Shown one piece after another: positions 50,973 through 59,488 of a stretch of DNA of 64,000 nt (its first letter is position 1; each line of letters starts with the position of its first letter). This stretch comes from Alloboseaceae bacterium BT-24-1 (GTDB lineage: Bacteria > Pseudomonadota > Alphaproteobacteria > Rhizobiales > Beijerinckiaceae). Location of the stretch: contig JAOYTL010000001.1 of the NCBI GenBank assembly GCA_025846845.1, positions 124,001-188,000 on the forward strand, in the 5' to 3' direction. The notes below the pieces were generated by a model. That model was given only the letters and a program-made list of their open reading frames with translations. It made no database searches and was not told where the DNA came from. Position numbers and translations under genes: made by a program.

Positions 50973-51455
50973 ATGCACGCACGGCCACCGAAGATGAAGC
51001 TCGATCCCATCGATCTCAAGATTGTCGCTGCCCTGCAGCGCGATGGCCGCATGACCAAGCTCAAGCTCGCCGAGACGGTGGCGCTGTCACCGGCCGCCTG
51101 CTGGGAGCGGCTGCGCCGGATGGAAGCGGCTGGCGTGATCAAGGGCTATACCGCGATTGTCGATCTCGAACTCAATGCGCCGCGCACCACTGTGATTGTC
51201 GAGATCAGCCTGAAGAGCCATCAGCAAGCGGATTTCCGCCGCTTCGAGGACGCCGTGGCGAGGGAGCCTGCCATCGTCGCCTGCGATGCCACCGGCGGCG
51301 GCATCGACTACATCATGCGGGTGGTCGTTCCCGACATCGACAGCTATCAGCGTCTGATCGACCGGCTGCTCGAGCCTGCGATCGGGATCGAGCGGTACTA
51401 TACGTATGTCGTGACCAAGAGCATCCCGATCGCCCATGCGCATCTCCCTGGATAG
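50973..51455 (+). CDS. doeX: AsnC/Lrp-family regulator of ectoine genes (DoeX-like)
   Basis: This 160-residue regulator has the Lrp helix-turn-helix (LDPIDLKIVAALQRDGRMTKLKLAETVALSPAACWERLRRMEAAGVI) and an effector/oligomer domain from about residue 75. AsnC proteins accompany EnuR in many ectoine-degradation clusters and are thought to respond to diaminobutyrate. An ATG 21 bases further on (MKLDPIDL) is an equally likely start; it would lengthen the intergenic space with enuR to 60 bases. The much longer open frame reaching upstream is antisense to enuR. Confidence 0.87.
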   Translation: MHARPPKMKLDPIDLKIVAALQRDGRMTKLKLAETVALSPAACWERLRRMEAAGVIKGYTAIVDLELNAPRTTVIVEISLKSHQQADFRRFEDAVAREPAIVACDATGGGIDYIMRVVVPDIDSYQRLIDRLLEPAIGIERYYTYVVTKSIPIAHAHLPG

Positions 51456-51520
51456 CGATATGGCGAGGGCTTCATCCGGGCGCATTTTGTGTCACCCGCA
51501 AATCGTGATCTTCTGGGATA

Positions 51521-52279
51521 ATGACGGTTGCATTACCAATGTCCGGTAAGCCAGACATCGCCGAACTCCTGGACCTGGTGCCGACCGGCAGATCCGGAAT
51601 TGGCGACAAGCTCTACGAGGCGCTGACCAGCGCGATCGTGACCGGCGAAATCGCACCCGGCGAGAAGCTGAGCGAACCGGCGATCGCGCGCCGCCACGGG
51701 ATCAGCCGGGCCCCCGTGCGTGAGGCAATCCGCCGGCTGCAGGAGCGCGGCCTGGTCACCTACATCGCCAATCAGGGTGCACGCGTCGCGGAGCCGAGTG
51801 CCGCCGAATTCCTGGCGCTTCTCGATGTGCGCGAGGCAACCGAGGGCATGGCCGCCCGTCTGGCCGCCGAGAGCATGAACGACGAGGAGATCGCGGCGCT
51901 GGAAGCGCTGGTCCAGGGGCATCGCGGCGAGATCGAGCGCAATCCGACGGGCGCCTATCTCCAGGACGAGCCCGAGGCCGACTTCCATCGCCGGATCGCC
52001 AAGGGCAGCGGCAATCCCATCCTGGCCGAATTGCTCTGCGAGCAGTTCTATCCGCGCCTGCGCCTGTGCCGGCGCCTGCACTCGACCGTGCCCGGCCGCG
52101 GCCGCGAAGCCTGGCAGGAGCATCTGCGGATCACCGAAGCGATCAGCCACCGCGACGGCGAGCTCGCCGAAATCCTGATGCGGCGCCATATCCGCGCCGC
52201 CCGGATGGCGCTCCAGACCGCGCTTGCGGCGGTGGAGACGGCTCGGCCGGCCAAGCGTCGGCGTAGCCCCTCATCCTGA
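51521..52279 (+). CDS. GntR-family (FCD domain) regulator near prpDB-tctCBA
   Basis: This 252-residue regulator has a GntR winged helix (GEIAPGEKLSEPAIARRHGISRAPVREAIRRLQERGLV, about 46-83) and an FCD domain with the metal-site pattern DFHRRIAKGSGN and later H residues. FCD members sense organic acids. It is convergent with the tctA-ending operon prpD-prpB-tctC-tctB-tctA, which it probably controls through the TGTCGACA sites upstream of prpD. A second ATG 18 bases downstream is possible. The C-terminus is basic. Confidence 0.87.
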   Translation: MTVALPMSGKPDIAELLDLVPTGRSGIGDKLYEALTSAIVTGEIAPGEKLSEPAIARRHGISRAPVREAIRRLQERGLVTYIANQGARVAEPSAAEFLALLDVREATEGMAARLAAESMNDEEIAALEALVQGHRGEIERNPTGAYLQDEPEADFHRRIAKGSGNPILAELLCEQFYPRLRLCRRLHSTVPGRGREAWQEHLRITEAISHRDGELAEILMRRHIRAARMALQTALAAVETARPAKRRRSPSS

Positions 52280-52307
52280 GCCGGATTTGTGCCGCTCTGC
52301 TGGCCAG

Positions 52308-53828
52308 TCAGCCGGCTGCTGCAGCCCGTTCCTTGCCGAGAGCCGCCTGCCGGCGTCGATAGGCGAGCAGCGGTGGCACGATCAGCACCAGCGCCGCGAT
52401 GGCGAGCAGCGAGGCGGAGATCGGTGTGCCGACCAGCACGCTCCAGTCGTCCTGGCTGACAGCGAGCGCCCGCCGCAGCTGGATCTCTGCCTGCGGGCCG
52501 AGGATCAGGCCGATCAGCACGGGCGCGATCGGGAAGTCATAGACGCGGGCGACATAGCCGATCAGCCCGAGCCCGCACATCAGCGCAAGATCCATCCATG
52601 AGGTCGAAAGCCCCCAGACGCCGACCAGCGCGAAGACGACGATGCCGCCATAGATGTAGTGGCGGGGGATCAGCAGCAGCCGGACCCAGATGCCGACCAG
52701 CGGCAGGTTGAGGATGAGCAGGATCAGGTTGCCGGTATAGAGCGAGGCGATCAGGCCCCAGAGCAGATCGGGATTGGTGGCGAACAGCATCGGCCCGGGC
52801 TGCAGCCCATAGTTCTGGAAGGCGGCGAGCAGGACCGCGGCGGTCGCGGTCGAGGGCAGGCCTAGCGTCAGCAGCGGCACGAGGATGCCGGCGGCGGCGG
52901 CGTTGTTGGCGGCCTCCGGCCCGGCGACACCTTCGATGGCGCCCTGACCGAACTCCTCCGGATGCTTCGACAGGCGGCGTTCCAGCGCATAGGAGAGGAA
53001 GGTCGGGATTTCGGTGCCGCCGGCCGGGAGAGCGCCGATCGGGAATCCGATGACACTGCCCCGCAGCCAGGGCTTCCAGGAGCGCGCCCAGTCCTGCCGC
53101 GTCATCCAATGGCCGCCGGAGAGCGGGTTGATCGCCGCCGGCGCCGAGGCGTGGCGACTGGCGACATAGAGCGTTTCGCCGATGGCAAAGAGCGAGACCA
53201 GGACGACCGTGAAGGAGACGCCGTCGAGCAGCTCGAGCATGCCGAAGACCATGCGCGTCTGGCCGGTCTGAGTGTCGATGCCGATCGTTCCCAGCGCCAG
53301 GCCGAAGAACAGCGCGGCGAAGCCACGCACCAGCGAACGCCCCATCACCACCGCGACCGAAGTGAAGGACAGGACCATCAGCGCAAAATAGTCCTCGGGT
53401 CCGAAGACGAAGGCGAGCTCGGCGATGGCAGGCGCCAGGAAGGTGAGGGCGAGCGTGCCAACCGTACCGGCGACGAAGGAACCGATCGCCGCCGTCGCGA
53501 GTGCCGCCGCGCCGCGCCCCTTGCGCGCCATGCGGTTGCCTTCGAGCGCGGTCATCACCGAGCCGCTCTCGCCCGGCGTGTTGAGCAGGATCGAGGTCGT
53601 CGATCCCCCATAGAGCGCGCCGTAGAGTATGCCGGCGAACATGATGAAGGCGGAGGCCGGATTGACCTGCGCCGTCACCGGCAGCAGCAAGGCAATGGTC
53701 AGCGCAGGCCCGATCCCAGGCAGGACGCCGACCGCGGTGCCGAGCGCGCAGCCGATGAAGGCCCAGAACAGGTTGATCGGCTGGAGCGCGACGGCAAAGC
53801 CGCCGATGAGCTGGGTCAGGATGTCCAT
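52308..53828 (-). CDS. tctA: Tripartite tricarboxylate transporter large permease TctA (system 2)
   Basis: This 506-residue inner-membrane protein has GTAVGVLPGIGPALTIALLLP, LLNTPGESGSVMTALEG and GPEAANNAAAAGILVPLLTLGLPS. It is closely similar to the TctA of system 1 in the same window, suggesting duplication or repeated acquisition of related modules. The start ATG lies 4 bases after the tctB stop; a longer upstream frame overlaps tctB and is not used. It ends the prpD-prpB-tctCBA operon. Confidence 0.91.
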   Translation of the reverse strand: MDILTQLIGGFAVALQPINLFWAFIGCALGTAVGVLPGIGPALTIALLLPVTAQVNPASAFIMFAGILYGALYGGSTTSILLNTPGESGSVMTALEGNRMARKGRGAAALATAAIGSFVAGTVGTLALTFLAPAIAELAFVFGPEDYFALMVLSFTSVAVVMGRSLVRGFAALFFGLALGTIGIDTQTGQTRMVFGMLELLDGVSFTVVLVSLFAIGETLYVASRHASAPAAINPLSGGHWMTRQDWARSWKPWLRGSVIGFPIGALPAGGTEIPTFLSYALERRLSKHPEEFGQGAIEGVAGPEAANNAAAAGILVPLLTLGLPSTATAAVLLAAFQNYGLQPGPMLFATNPDLLWGLIASLYTGNLILLILNLPLVGIWVRLLLIPRHYIYGGIVVFALVGVWGLSTSWMDLALMCGLGLIGYVARVYDFPIAPVLIGLILGPQAEIQLRRALAVSQDDWSVLVGTPISASLLAIAALVLIVPPLLAYRRRQAALGKERAAAAG

Positions 53829-53832
53829 CGGT

Positions 53833-54324
53833 TCACCCCAGCAGCGGCAGGAAGCCGCCGAGACTGATCCCGAGGCGGGAGAAGCCGAACCACGCGATGG
53901 TGCCCAGCACGAAGCCGATTGCGAGATCGAGGGCGGTGCGGCGCGAGCCGAAGCCATGGGTGACGAGAGCGAAGGCCAGCATCGCCGTGAGCGGGAAGCC
54001 AAGCCAGCGCATCGTCAGCAAGGGAATGGCGACCCCTGCCAGCGCCAACAGGAAAGCCGCGCGGGACGGCGGTGCCTCGGCCTCGTCATCGACGGCGCGG
54101 AAATCGCCACGCAGCGCCTGCAGGATCAGAAGGACCCCGAGGACCACGAGACCGAGCCCGACGGCGAGCACGATCGCTGCCGGGCCGAGGCCGATATAGT
54201 TCGTCGTCGAGGCGATGCCACGCGCACCGTTGAGCCAGAGCGCGCCCATGACGGCGAGCGCCAGCCCAAGCCACCACGGCTTTGATCGGCGCTCCCGCGG
54301 CGGTGCCTCTTCTGCGATCGGCAT
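53833..54324 (-). CDS. tctB: Tripartite tricarboxylate transporter small permease TctB (system 2)
   Basis: This 163-residue protein has four hydrophobic helices and a basic N-terminus (ERRSKPWW). It shows the TctB-like GLGPAAIVLAVGLGLVVLGVLL segment. It sits between tctC, with a strong stem-loop in the gap, and tctA. Confidence 0.84.
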   Translation of the reverse strand: MPIAEEAPPRERRSKPWWLGLALAVMGALWLNGARGIASTTNYIGLGPAAIVLAVGLGLVVLGVLLILQALRGDFRAVDDEAEAPPSRAAFLLALAGVAIPLLTMRWLGFPLTAMLAFALVTHGFGSRRTALDLAIGFVLGTIAWFGFSRLGISLGGFLPLLG

Positions 54325-54354
54325 GCGCGTCCGCTCCCTTGAGCTGGATGTCGA

Positions 54355-54382
54355 ACGGCACGCGGTTCAGGGCGCGTGCCGT
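54355..54382 (-). repeat. Perfect stem-loop between tctC and tctB (system 2)
   Basis: ACGGCACGCG and CGCGTGCCGT form a perfect 10-bp stem around an 8-base loop, 10 bases after the tctC stop and without a T-run. Its placement mirrors the hairpin after ehuB: it should stabilise the binding-protein message relative to the permeases. Confidence 0.65.
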
Positions 54383-54392
54383 CGGCGAGAGG

Positions 54393-55343
54393 CTATTTCA
54401 GGATGCCGACCTCCTTGAGCGCGATCGTCCAGTTCGCCTCCTCTTCCTTGAGGAAGGCATTGAACTTCTCGCCCGGGAGATAGGCGTCCTCCCACCCTTG
54501 CGTCTTCAGGGTTTCCTTCCAGGCCGGCGTCTCATGCAGCTTGGCGAAGCGCTCGAGCCACAGTTTCTTGGCGCCGTCGCTCATCCCCGGCGCTCCGACG
54601 AAGCCGCGCCAGTTGCCGATCTCGACCGGGATGCCGGATTCCTTCAGCGTCGGCGCATTGATGCCGTCGACGCGCGTCGGCCCGGAGACCGCGATGATGC
54701 GGATGCGTCCGGACTCGGCGAACTGCCTGAATTCAGAGGCGCCCGAGATTGCTGCCTTGATCTTGCCGCCGCCGAGCGCGGCGAGGATTTCACCGCCCGA
54801 GAAGGAGACGAAGTTGATCTTGGCGACGGGCGCGCCGGCCTGCTTGGCGAGGAGCGCCAGCATGACGTGGTCGGCGCCGCCGGCCGAGCCGCCGCCGACC
54901 GAGAGCGCGCTCGGATCGGCCTTGAGCGCCGCGATGAAATCCTGCGGCGTCTTGATCGGAGAGTTCGCCGGCACCGCGATGGCGTTGTATTCGTTGGTCA
55001 GCCTGAGCAGGGGCGTCGTGTCGGCCAGCGAAACCGGCGTCTTGTTGGTGATGACACCGCCGACCATGATGACGCCCGTCACCAGCAGGGCGTTATCGTC
55101 GCCCTTCGCCGTGCGGACGAATTCGGCGAGGCCGATCGTGCCGGCCGCGCCGCCCTTGTTGGTGAAGGATGCGCCGTCCGCAAACACCTTCGACTGGGCG
55201 AAAGCCGCCATGGTGTGGCGGCCGGCGCCGTCCCAGCCACCGCCGGGGTTGGCGGGGATCATGACCTTCGCCGGATCGGCCAAGGCCGTCACCGCGCCGA
55301 GCCCGAGCACCAGCGCGCCGGCCATCGTCAAACGCTTCAGCAT
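54393..55343 (-). CDS. tctC: Tripartite tricarboxylate transporter binding protein TctC (system 2)
   Basis: This 316-residue periplasmic protein has a Sec signal ending near TALA-DP (about residue 22). PAKVMIPANPGGGWDGAGRHTM and SFTNKGGAAGTIG mark the Bug/TctC ligand loops. GGGAGGAGAAAA lies before the start. It follows prpB by 108 bases; a short hairpin, CCGCGC-CGG-GCGCGG at 55398-55412, lies in between. Confidence 0.91.
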   Translation of the reverse strand: MLKRLTMAGALVLGLGAVTALADPAKVMIPANPGGGWDGAGRHTMAAFAQSKVFADGASFTNKGGAAGTIGLAEFVRTAKGDDNALLVTGVIMVGGVITNKTPVSLADTTPLLRLTNEYNAIAVPANSPIKTPQDFIAALKADPSALSVGGGSAGGADHVMLALLAKQAGAPVAKINFVSFSGGEILAALGGGKIKAAISGASEFRQFAESGRIRIIAVSGPTRVDGINAPTLKESGIPVEIGNWRGFVGAPGMSDGAKKLWLERFAKLHETPAWKETLKTQGWEDAYLPGEKFNAFLKEEEANWTIALKEVGILK

Positions 55344-55451
55344 CGTTTTCTCCTCCCGTTGTTCGTTACGCCGCCTTGTCCGGTCGGTCGTCTCTTGCCG
55401 CGCCGGGCGCGGATGCGGGCATCTGGATCTCTCCGGCTGCCGCGGTCGTCG

Positions 55452-56384
55452 TCAGGCGCTGCGCTCGCGTTGCGGCATCCCCTCGGGGATGATCGTTTCG
55501 ATGATCGAGGCGTCGAGCGCCTCGTAGTCGTGCAGGCCGATGGTTCCGTAGAGCTCGGCGCGTGTCTGCATCTGCTCGACCATGGTGTGGGTGCCGCCGT
55601 CGCGGGCGAGCGCGGCGTAGAGCTTTTCCTGCGCCTTGTTGGCGACGCGCAGCGAGGAGACCGGCCAGATCACCATGCGATAGCCCATCGCCTCGAACTC
55701 GTCGGCGGTGAAGAAGGGCGTGCGGCCGAATTCGGTCATGTTGGCGAGCAGCGGCACGCCGGGCACTCGCCGGGCGAACTCGCGGAACATCTCGGCCGTG
55801 TTCAGCGCCTCCGGGAAGATCGCATCGGCGCCGGCCTCGAGATAGAGCCTGGCGCGAGCGACCGCGCCGTCGATGCCCTCGCTCGCCGCAGCATCGGTGC
55901 GGGCAATCACATAAAGGTGCCGGCGCGCCTTGGCGGCGGCGGCGACTTTCGCCGCCATATCATGGGCATCTGCGAGTTTCTTGTCGTTGAGATGGCCGCA
56001 TTTCTTCGGCAGCAGCTGGTCCTCGATATGGACGGCGCCGGCGCCGGCCTCCTCGAAGACGCGCACCATGTGCATGACGTTGAGCGCCTCGCCATAGCCG
56101 GTGTCGCCATCGACCAAGAGCGGCAGGCCGCTGGCACGGGCAATCTGGCGGATGAAGAAAGCGACCTCGTCGACGGTGATGATGCCGAGATCGGGCAGCC
56201 CCATCGACGCCGTCATCGCCGCGCCGGAGAGATACAGGCCCTCGAAGCCGGCGGCCCTGGCCTGCAGCGCTGCCATGCCGTTATGGGCGCCGGGCAGGCG
56301 CAGGATGCCGCCACGCTCGACCAGCGAGCGGAAGCGCTGGCCGGCCGGCTCGGAAGGCAGTTCGGAGGCGACGAGATAGGGCAT
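55452..56384 (-). CDS. prpB: Methylisocitrate lyase-family enzyme (PrpB-like)
   Basis: This 310-residue isocitrate lyase/PEP mutase superfamily barrel has the catalytic KKCGH loop (LLPKKCGHL), the metal Asp residues in LLVDGDTGYGEALNV, HIEDQ, and ARTDAAASEGIDGA. With PrpD next door, 2-methylisocitrate cleavage to pyruvate and succinate is the leading guess. Relatives cleave dimethylmalate or other 2-hydroxy acids, so the substrate is open. It begins 6 bases after the prpD stop. Confidence 0.83.
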   Translation of the reverse strand: MPYLVASELPSEPAGQRFRSLVERGGILRLPGAHNGMAALQARAAGFEGLYLSGAAMTASMGLPDLGIITVDEVAFFIRQIARASGLPLLVDGDTGYGEALNVMHMVRVFEEAGAGAVHIEDQLLPKKCGHLNDKKLADAHDMAAKVAAAAKARRHLYVIARTDAAASEGIDGAVARARLYLEAGADAIFPEALNTAEMFREFARRVPGVPLLANMTEFGRTPFFTADEFEAMGYRMVIWPVSSLRVANKAQEKLYAALARDGGTHTMVEQMQTRAELYGTIGLHDYEALDASIIETIIPEGMPQRERSA

Positions 56385-56390
56385 GGGTGC

Positions 56391-57842
56391 TCAGCTGCAG
56401 TAGAGATCGACGTAGTCGTGGACCGGCATCGCCTCGAGCTTCGCCTGATCGAGCGAGACGTCGAGGATCTGGCGCTGGCGCTTCTCGACGAAGCGGCGGG
56501 CGAGATTGGTGCGGAACTTCGCCTCGAGCAGCGGGATGCCGTCGGCGCGGCGGCGCTTGTGGCCGATCGGATATTCGACCACGAGCTCGGGCAGCACCGT
56601 GCCGTCCTTGAGCGTGACCGTCATGCCGTTGGCGATCGAGCGCTTCTCCGGATCGTGGTAGTCGCGGGTGAAGGCGGGATCCTCGACGCACTCGATCTTG
56701 TCGCGCAGCGCATCAATACGCGGATCGGCGGCGACGTCGTCCTCGTAGTCGGACGCGGTGAGCCGGCCGAAGATCAGCGGCACGGCGACCATGTACTGGA
56801 TGGTGTGGTCGCGATCGGCCGGATTATGCAGCGGGCCGCGCTTGTCGATGATGCGGATGCAGGCCTCATGGGTCCTGATCCTGATCGAGGCGATGTCGTC
56901 GCTGCTGCGGCCCATCTCACGCAGGCGCTGATGCAGGCTCATCGCGGCCTCGACCGCGGTCTGTGAGTGGAACTCGGCCGGGTATGAGATCTTGAACAGC
57001 ACGTGCTCCATCACATAGGAGCCGTAGGGGCGCTGGAACTTGAAGCTCTGGCCGCGGAACGAGGCGTCGTAGAAGCCCCAGGTCTTGGCCGTCAGGGCCG
57101 AGGGGTAGCCCATCTCGCCGGTCTGGGCGATCAGAGCGAGCTTCACCGCCCGGCTCGTCGCGTCCCCCGCCGCCCAGCTCTTGCGCGAGCCGGCATTGGG
57201 GGCGTGGCGATAGGTCCGCAGCGCCTGGCCGTCGACGAAGGCGAGCGAGAGCGCATTGACGATCTCGTCGCGGCTCAATCCGAGCAGGCCGGCGACCACT
57301 GCGGTCGAGGCGACTTTGACCAGGATGACATGGTCGATGCCGACCTTGTTGAAAGCGTTCTCCAGCGCCAGGCAGCCCTGGATCTCGTGGGCCTTGATCA
57401 TCGCGGTCAGCACGTCGCGCATGGTCAGGGCAGGGCGCCCGGCTGCGACGGCGGTGCGCGACAGCCAGTCGGCCACGGCGAGGATGCCGCCGAGATTGTC
57501 GGACGGATGCCCCCATTCGGCCGCCAGCCAGCAATCGTTGAAGTCGAGCCAGCGGATCATGGTGCCGAGGTTGAAGGCGGCCTGGACCGGATCGAGCTGA
57601 TAGGGCGTGCCGGGGACGCGGGCGCCGTTCGGCACGACCGTGCCCGGTACGACGGGGCCGAGCAGCTTGGTGCAGGCCGGATATTCGAGCGCCTCGAGCC
57701 CGCAGCCGAGCGTGTCGATCAGGCAGTTGCGGGCGGTCTCGTAGGCGAGCGCGCTGTCGACGCGATAGTTCAGGACATAGTCGGCGATGTCGACAAGCAC
57801 GCCGTCCGGGGCCGGTCGTTCGTTGTTGTTGAAGCTCGCCAT
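56391..57842 (-). CDS. prpD: MmgE/PrpD family 2-methylcitrate dehydratase-like protein
   Basis: This 483-residue protein equals the length of Escherichia coli PrpD. The start MASFNNNERPAPDGVLVDIADYVL is at the expected place; a start 16 codons earlier reads through promoter sequence. LARNCLIDTLGCGLEALEYP-like and DFNDCWLAAEWGHPSDNLGGILAVADW segments are the PrpD signature, with the conserved Asp and His. It would dehydrate 2-methylcitrate or a similar hydroxy-tricarboxylate in the cytoplasm. It is the first gene of the operon. No prpC (methylcitrate synthase) is present. Confidence 0.88.
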   Translation of the reverse strand: MASFNNNERPAPDGVLVDIADYVLNYRVDSALAYETARNCLIDTLGCGLEALEYPACTKLLGPVVPGTVVPNGARVPGTPYQLDPVQAAFNLGTMIRWLDFNDCWLAAEWGHPSDNLGGILAVADWLSRTAVAAGRPALTMRDVLTAMIKAHEIQGCLALENAFNKVGIDHVILVKVASTAVVAGLLGLSRDEIVNALSLAFVDGQALRTYRHAPNAGSRKSWAAGDATSRAVKLALIAQTGEMGYPSALTAKTWGFYDASFRGQSFKFQRPYGSYVMEHVLFKISYPAEFHSQTAVEAAMSLHQRLREMGRSSDDIASIRIRTHEACIRIIDKRGPLHNPADRDHTIQYMVAVPLIFGRLTASDYEDDVAADPRIDALRDKIECVEDPAFTRDYHDPEKRSIANGMTVTLKDGTVLPELVVEYPIGHKRRRADGIPLLEAKFRTNLARRFVEKRQRQILDVSLDQAKLEAMPVHDYVDLYCS

Positions 57843-57894
57843 CGTCCGGCCATTCCTCGCATTGCTCCGCCCGCTTTCCGCGATCGGCATTTAT

Positions 57895-57966
57895 TGTCGA
57901 CACAAATTGCACCGTAATTGATGTTTGACAAGCTTGATCGGATCATTAATCTCAAAATTGTCGACA
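57895..57966. promoter_or_regulatory. Two TGTCGACA operators between prpD and the third tctC
   Basis: The 8-bp palindrome TGTCGACA occurs at 57895-57902 and at 57959-57966; the second is extended to a perfect 12-bp palindrome, ATTGTCGACAAT. Their centres are 64 bases apart, about six helical turns. The first lies 53 bases upstream of prpD and the second 89 bases upstream of the divergent tctC. TTGTNNACAA-like sites are the usual targets of FCD-type GntR proteins, and the GntR gene at the end of this operon is the likely owner. One repressor might loop the DNA and control both operons. Confidence 0.68.
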
Positions 57967-58054
57967 ATAACTAGATGGTCGCGTTTCCGGCCCCGGCGCA
58001 TGTCCGGGCATAGCCGGTCGCCAACGACAAGAACAAAGGGCTGGAGGAAACCTG

Positions 58055-59026
58055 ATGAGGACATCGATCGCCATCTGTTGCGCCGTCATGCTGTCGGCAG
58101 CCGCACAAGCGCAGCAGTTTCAGCCCCAGAATCCCGAATGCATCGCGCCCGCCGCGCCGGGCGGCGGCTTCGACCTGACCTGTCGGCTAACCAGCCGCAT
58201 GCTGAACGAGACCGGGCTGGTCGGCCCGTCGATCCGCACCACCAATCTGCCGGGCGGCATCGGCGCGATCGCCTACAACAACATCCAGGCGCAGCGCGCC
58301 GCCGATCCGAACGTCATCGTCGCGGTCTCGACCGGTTCCTGGGTCAATCTCGCCCAGGGCAAGTTCGGCCGTTTCAATGAATCCGATGTGCGCTGGCTCG
58401 GCGCGATCGGCGCCGATTACGGCGTGCTCGCCGTGCGCAAGGACAGCCGCTTCAAATCGCTCGGCGATGTCGTCGACGCGTTGAAGAAGGACCCTGCTTC
58501 GGTCAAGGTCGGGGCCGGCGGCACGGTCGGCAGCCAGGACTGGATGAAGCCGGCGCTCGTCCTGAAGGCCGCCGGCGTCGACCCGCGCAAGATGCGCTAT
58601 TTGTCCTATGAAGGCGGCGGCGAGGCCATAGGCGCGCTGATCGGCGGCCATATCGACCTCTTCCCAGGCGACGCCTCGGAAGTCCGCGGCCAGCTCGAGG
58701 CCGGCGAGATTCGCCTGCTGGCGACCTTCTCCGACAAGCGCCTGCCGGGCGCCTTCGCCGAGGTCCCGACCGCCAAGGAGCAGGGCTACGACGTGCAATG
58801 GCCGATCGTGCGCGGCTTCTACGCGCCGCCAAAGGCGCCGGAAGCGTCCTACGCCTACTGGACGGGCATCCTCGCCAAGCTCAACGCCGACCCGCGCTGG
58901 CAGAAGGCGCGCACCGAGCAGGGACTGTTCGAGTTCGACATGATCGGGCCGGATTTCGACGCTTTTGCCAAGAAGCGGACGGCCGATTTCCGTGCGCTGG
59001 CGATCGAGGTCGGTCTCGCCAAGTAG
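58055..59026 (+). CDS. tctC: Tripartite tricarboxylate transporter binding protein TctC (system 3)
   Basis: This 323-residue periplasmic protein has a Sec signal ending near AQAQ (about residue 19). The mature start PECIAPAAPGGGFDLTCRLTSRML contains a conserved-looking pair of cysteines (C28 and C42) not seen in systems 1 and 2, perhaps a disulfide. TTNLPGGIGAIAYN is the ligand loop. GGAGGA lies before the start. It shares the control region with prpD. Confidence 0.91.
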   Translation: MRTSIAICCAVMLSAAAQAQQFQPQNPECIAPAAPGGGFDLTCRLTSRMLNETGLVGPSIRTTNLPGGIGAIAYNNIQAQRAADPNVIVAVSTGSWVNLAQGKFGRFNESDVRWLGAIGADYGVLAVRKDSRFKSLGDVVDALKKDPASVKVGAGGTVGSQDWMKPALVLKAAGVDPRKMRYLSYEGGGEAIGALIGGHIDLFPGDASEVRGQLEAGEIRLLATFSDKRLPGAFAEVPTAKEQGYDVQWPIVRGFYAPPKAPEASYAYWTGILAKLNADPRWQKARTEQGLFEFDMIGPDFDAFAKKRTADFRALAIEVGLAK

Positions 59027-59062
59027 CGCCATAACCGCCCTCGAAGCCAAGGCAATGACGCC

Positions 59063-59488
59063 ATGATCGACCGTCTGGTCGGATTGATCTGCATCCTGCT
59101 CGGCGGCGGAGCGATCTGGCACGCGCAGACACTGCATGTGCCGTTCGCCGCCGACCCTGTCGGGCCGCGGGTTTTCCCCACCATCATCGGCGCCGTCCTG
59201 CTCCTGGCCGGCTGCGTTCTCGCGATCCGCCCGGGTAGGGTGGAGCTGGAATTCGGCACATGGCCGCGCGCGCTCGCGGTGCTTGTCGCGAGCCTGGTCT
59301 ATCCGCTTCTGCTCCTGCCGATCGGCTTCATCATGGCGACGGCGCTGCTCTGCTTCGTCGCCGCTCTCGCCTTCCATGCCAGGCCGGTTCCGGCCGCCGC
59401 CTCCGCCATCGCGACGGCCGTGGTCTTCTTCCTGCTGCTCGACAAAGTGCTCGACCTGCCGCTGCCGCGCGGGCCGCTGGGGATCTAG
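59063..59488 (+). CDS. tctB: Tripartite tricarboxylate transporter small permease TctB (system 3)
   Basis: This 141-residue membrane protein has four hydrophobic segments and the DPVGPRVFPTIIGAVLLLAG TctB signature. It lies 36 bases after tctC and its stop is directly followed by the tctA start. Confidence 0.86.
   Translation: MIDRLVGLICILLGGGAIWHAQTLHVPFAADPVGPRVFPTIIGAVLLLAGCVLAIRPGRVELEFGTWPRALAVLVASLVYPLLLLPIGFIMATALLCFVAALAFHARPVPAAASAIATAVVFFLLLDKVLDLPLPRGPLGI

Noticed and set aside
54282..56966. Open frame of 894 codons on the plus strand
   Set aside because: It lies wholly antisense to tctB, tctC, prpB and prpD. High-GC genes commonly give long open antisense frames; composition is Arg/Asp/Gly-rich with no domain pattern.
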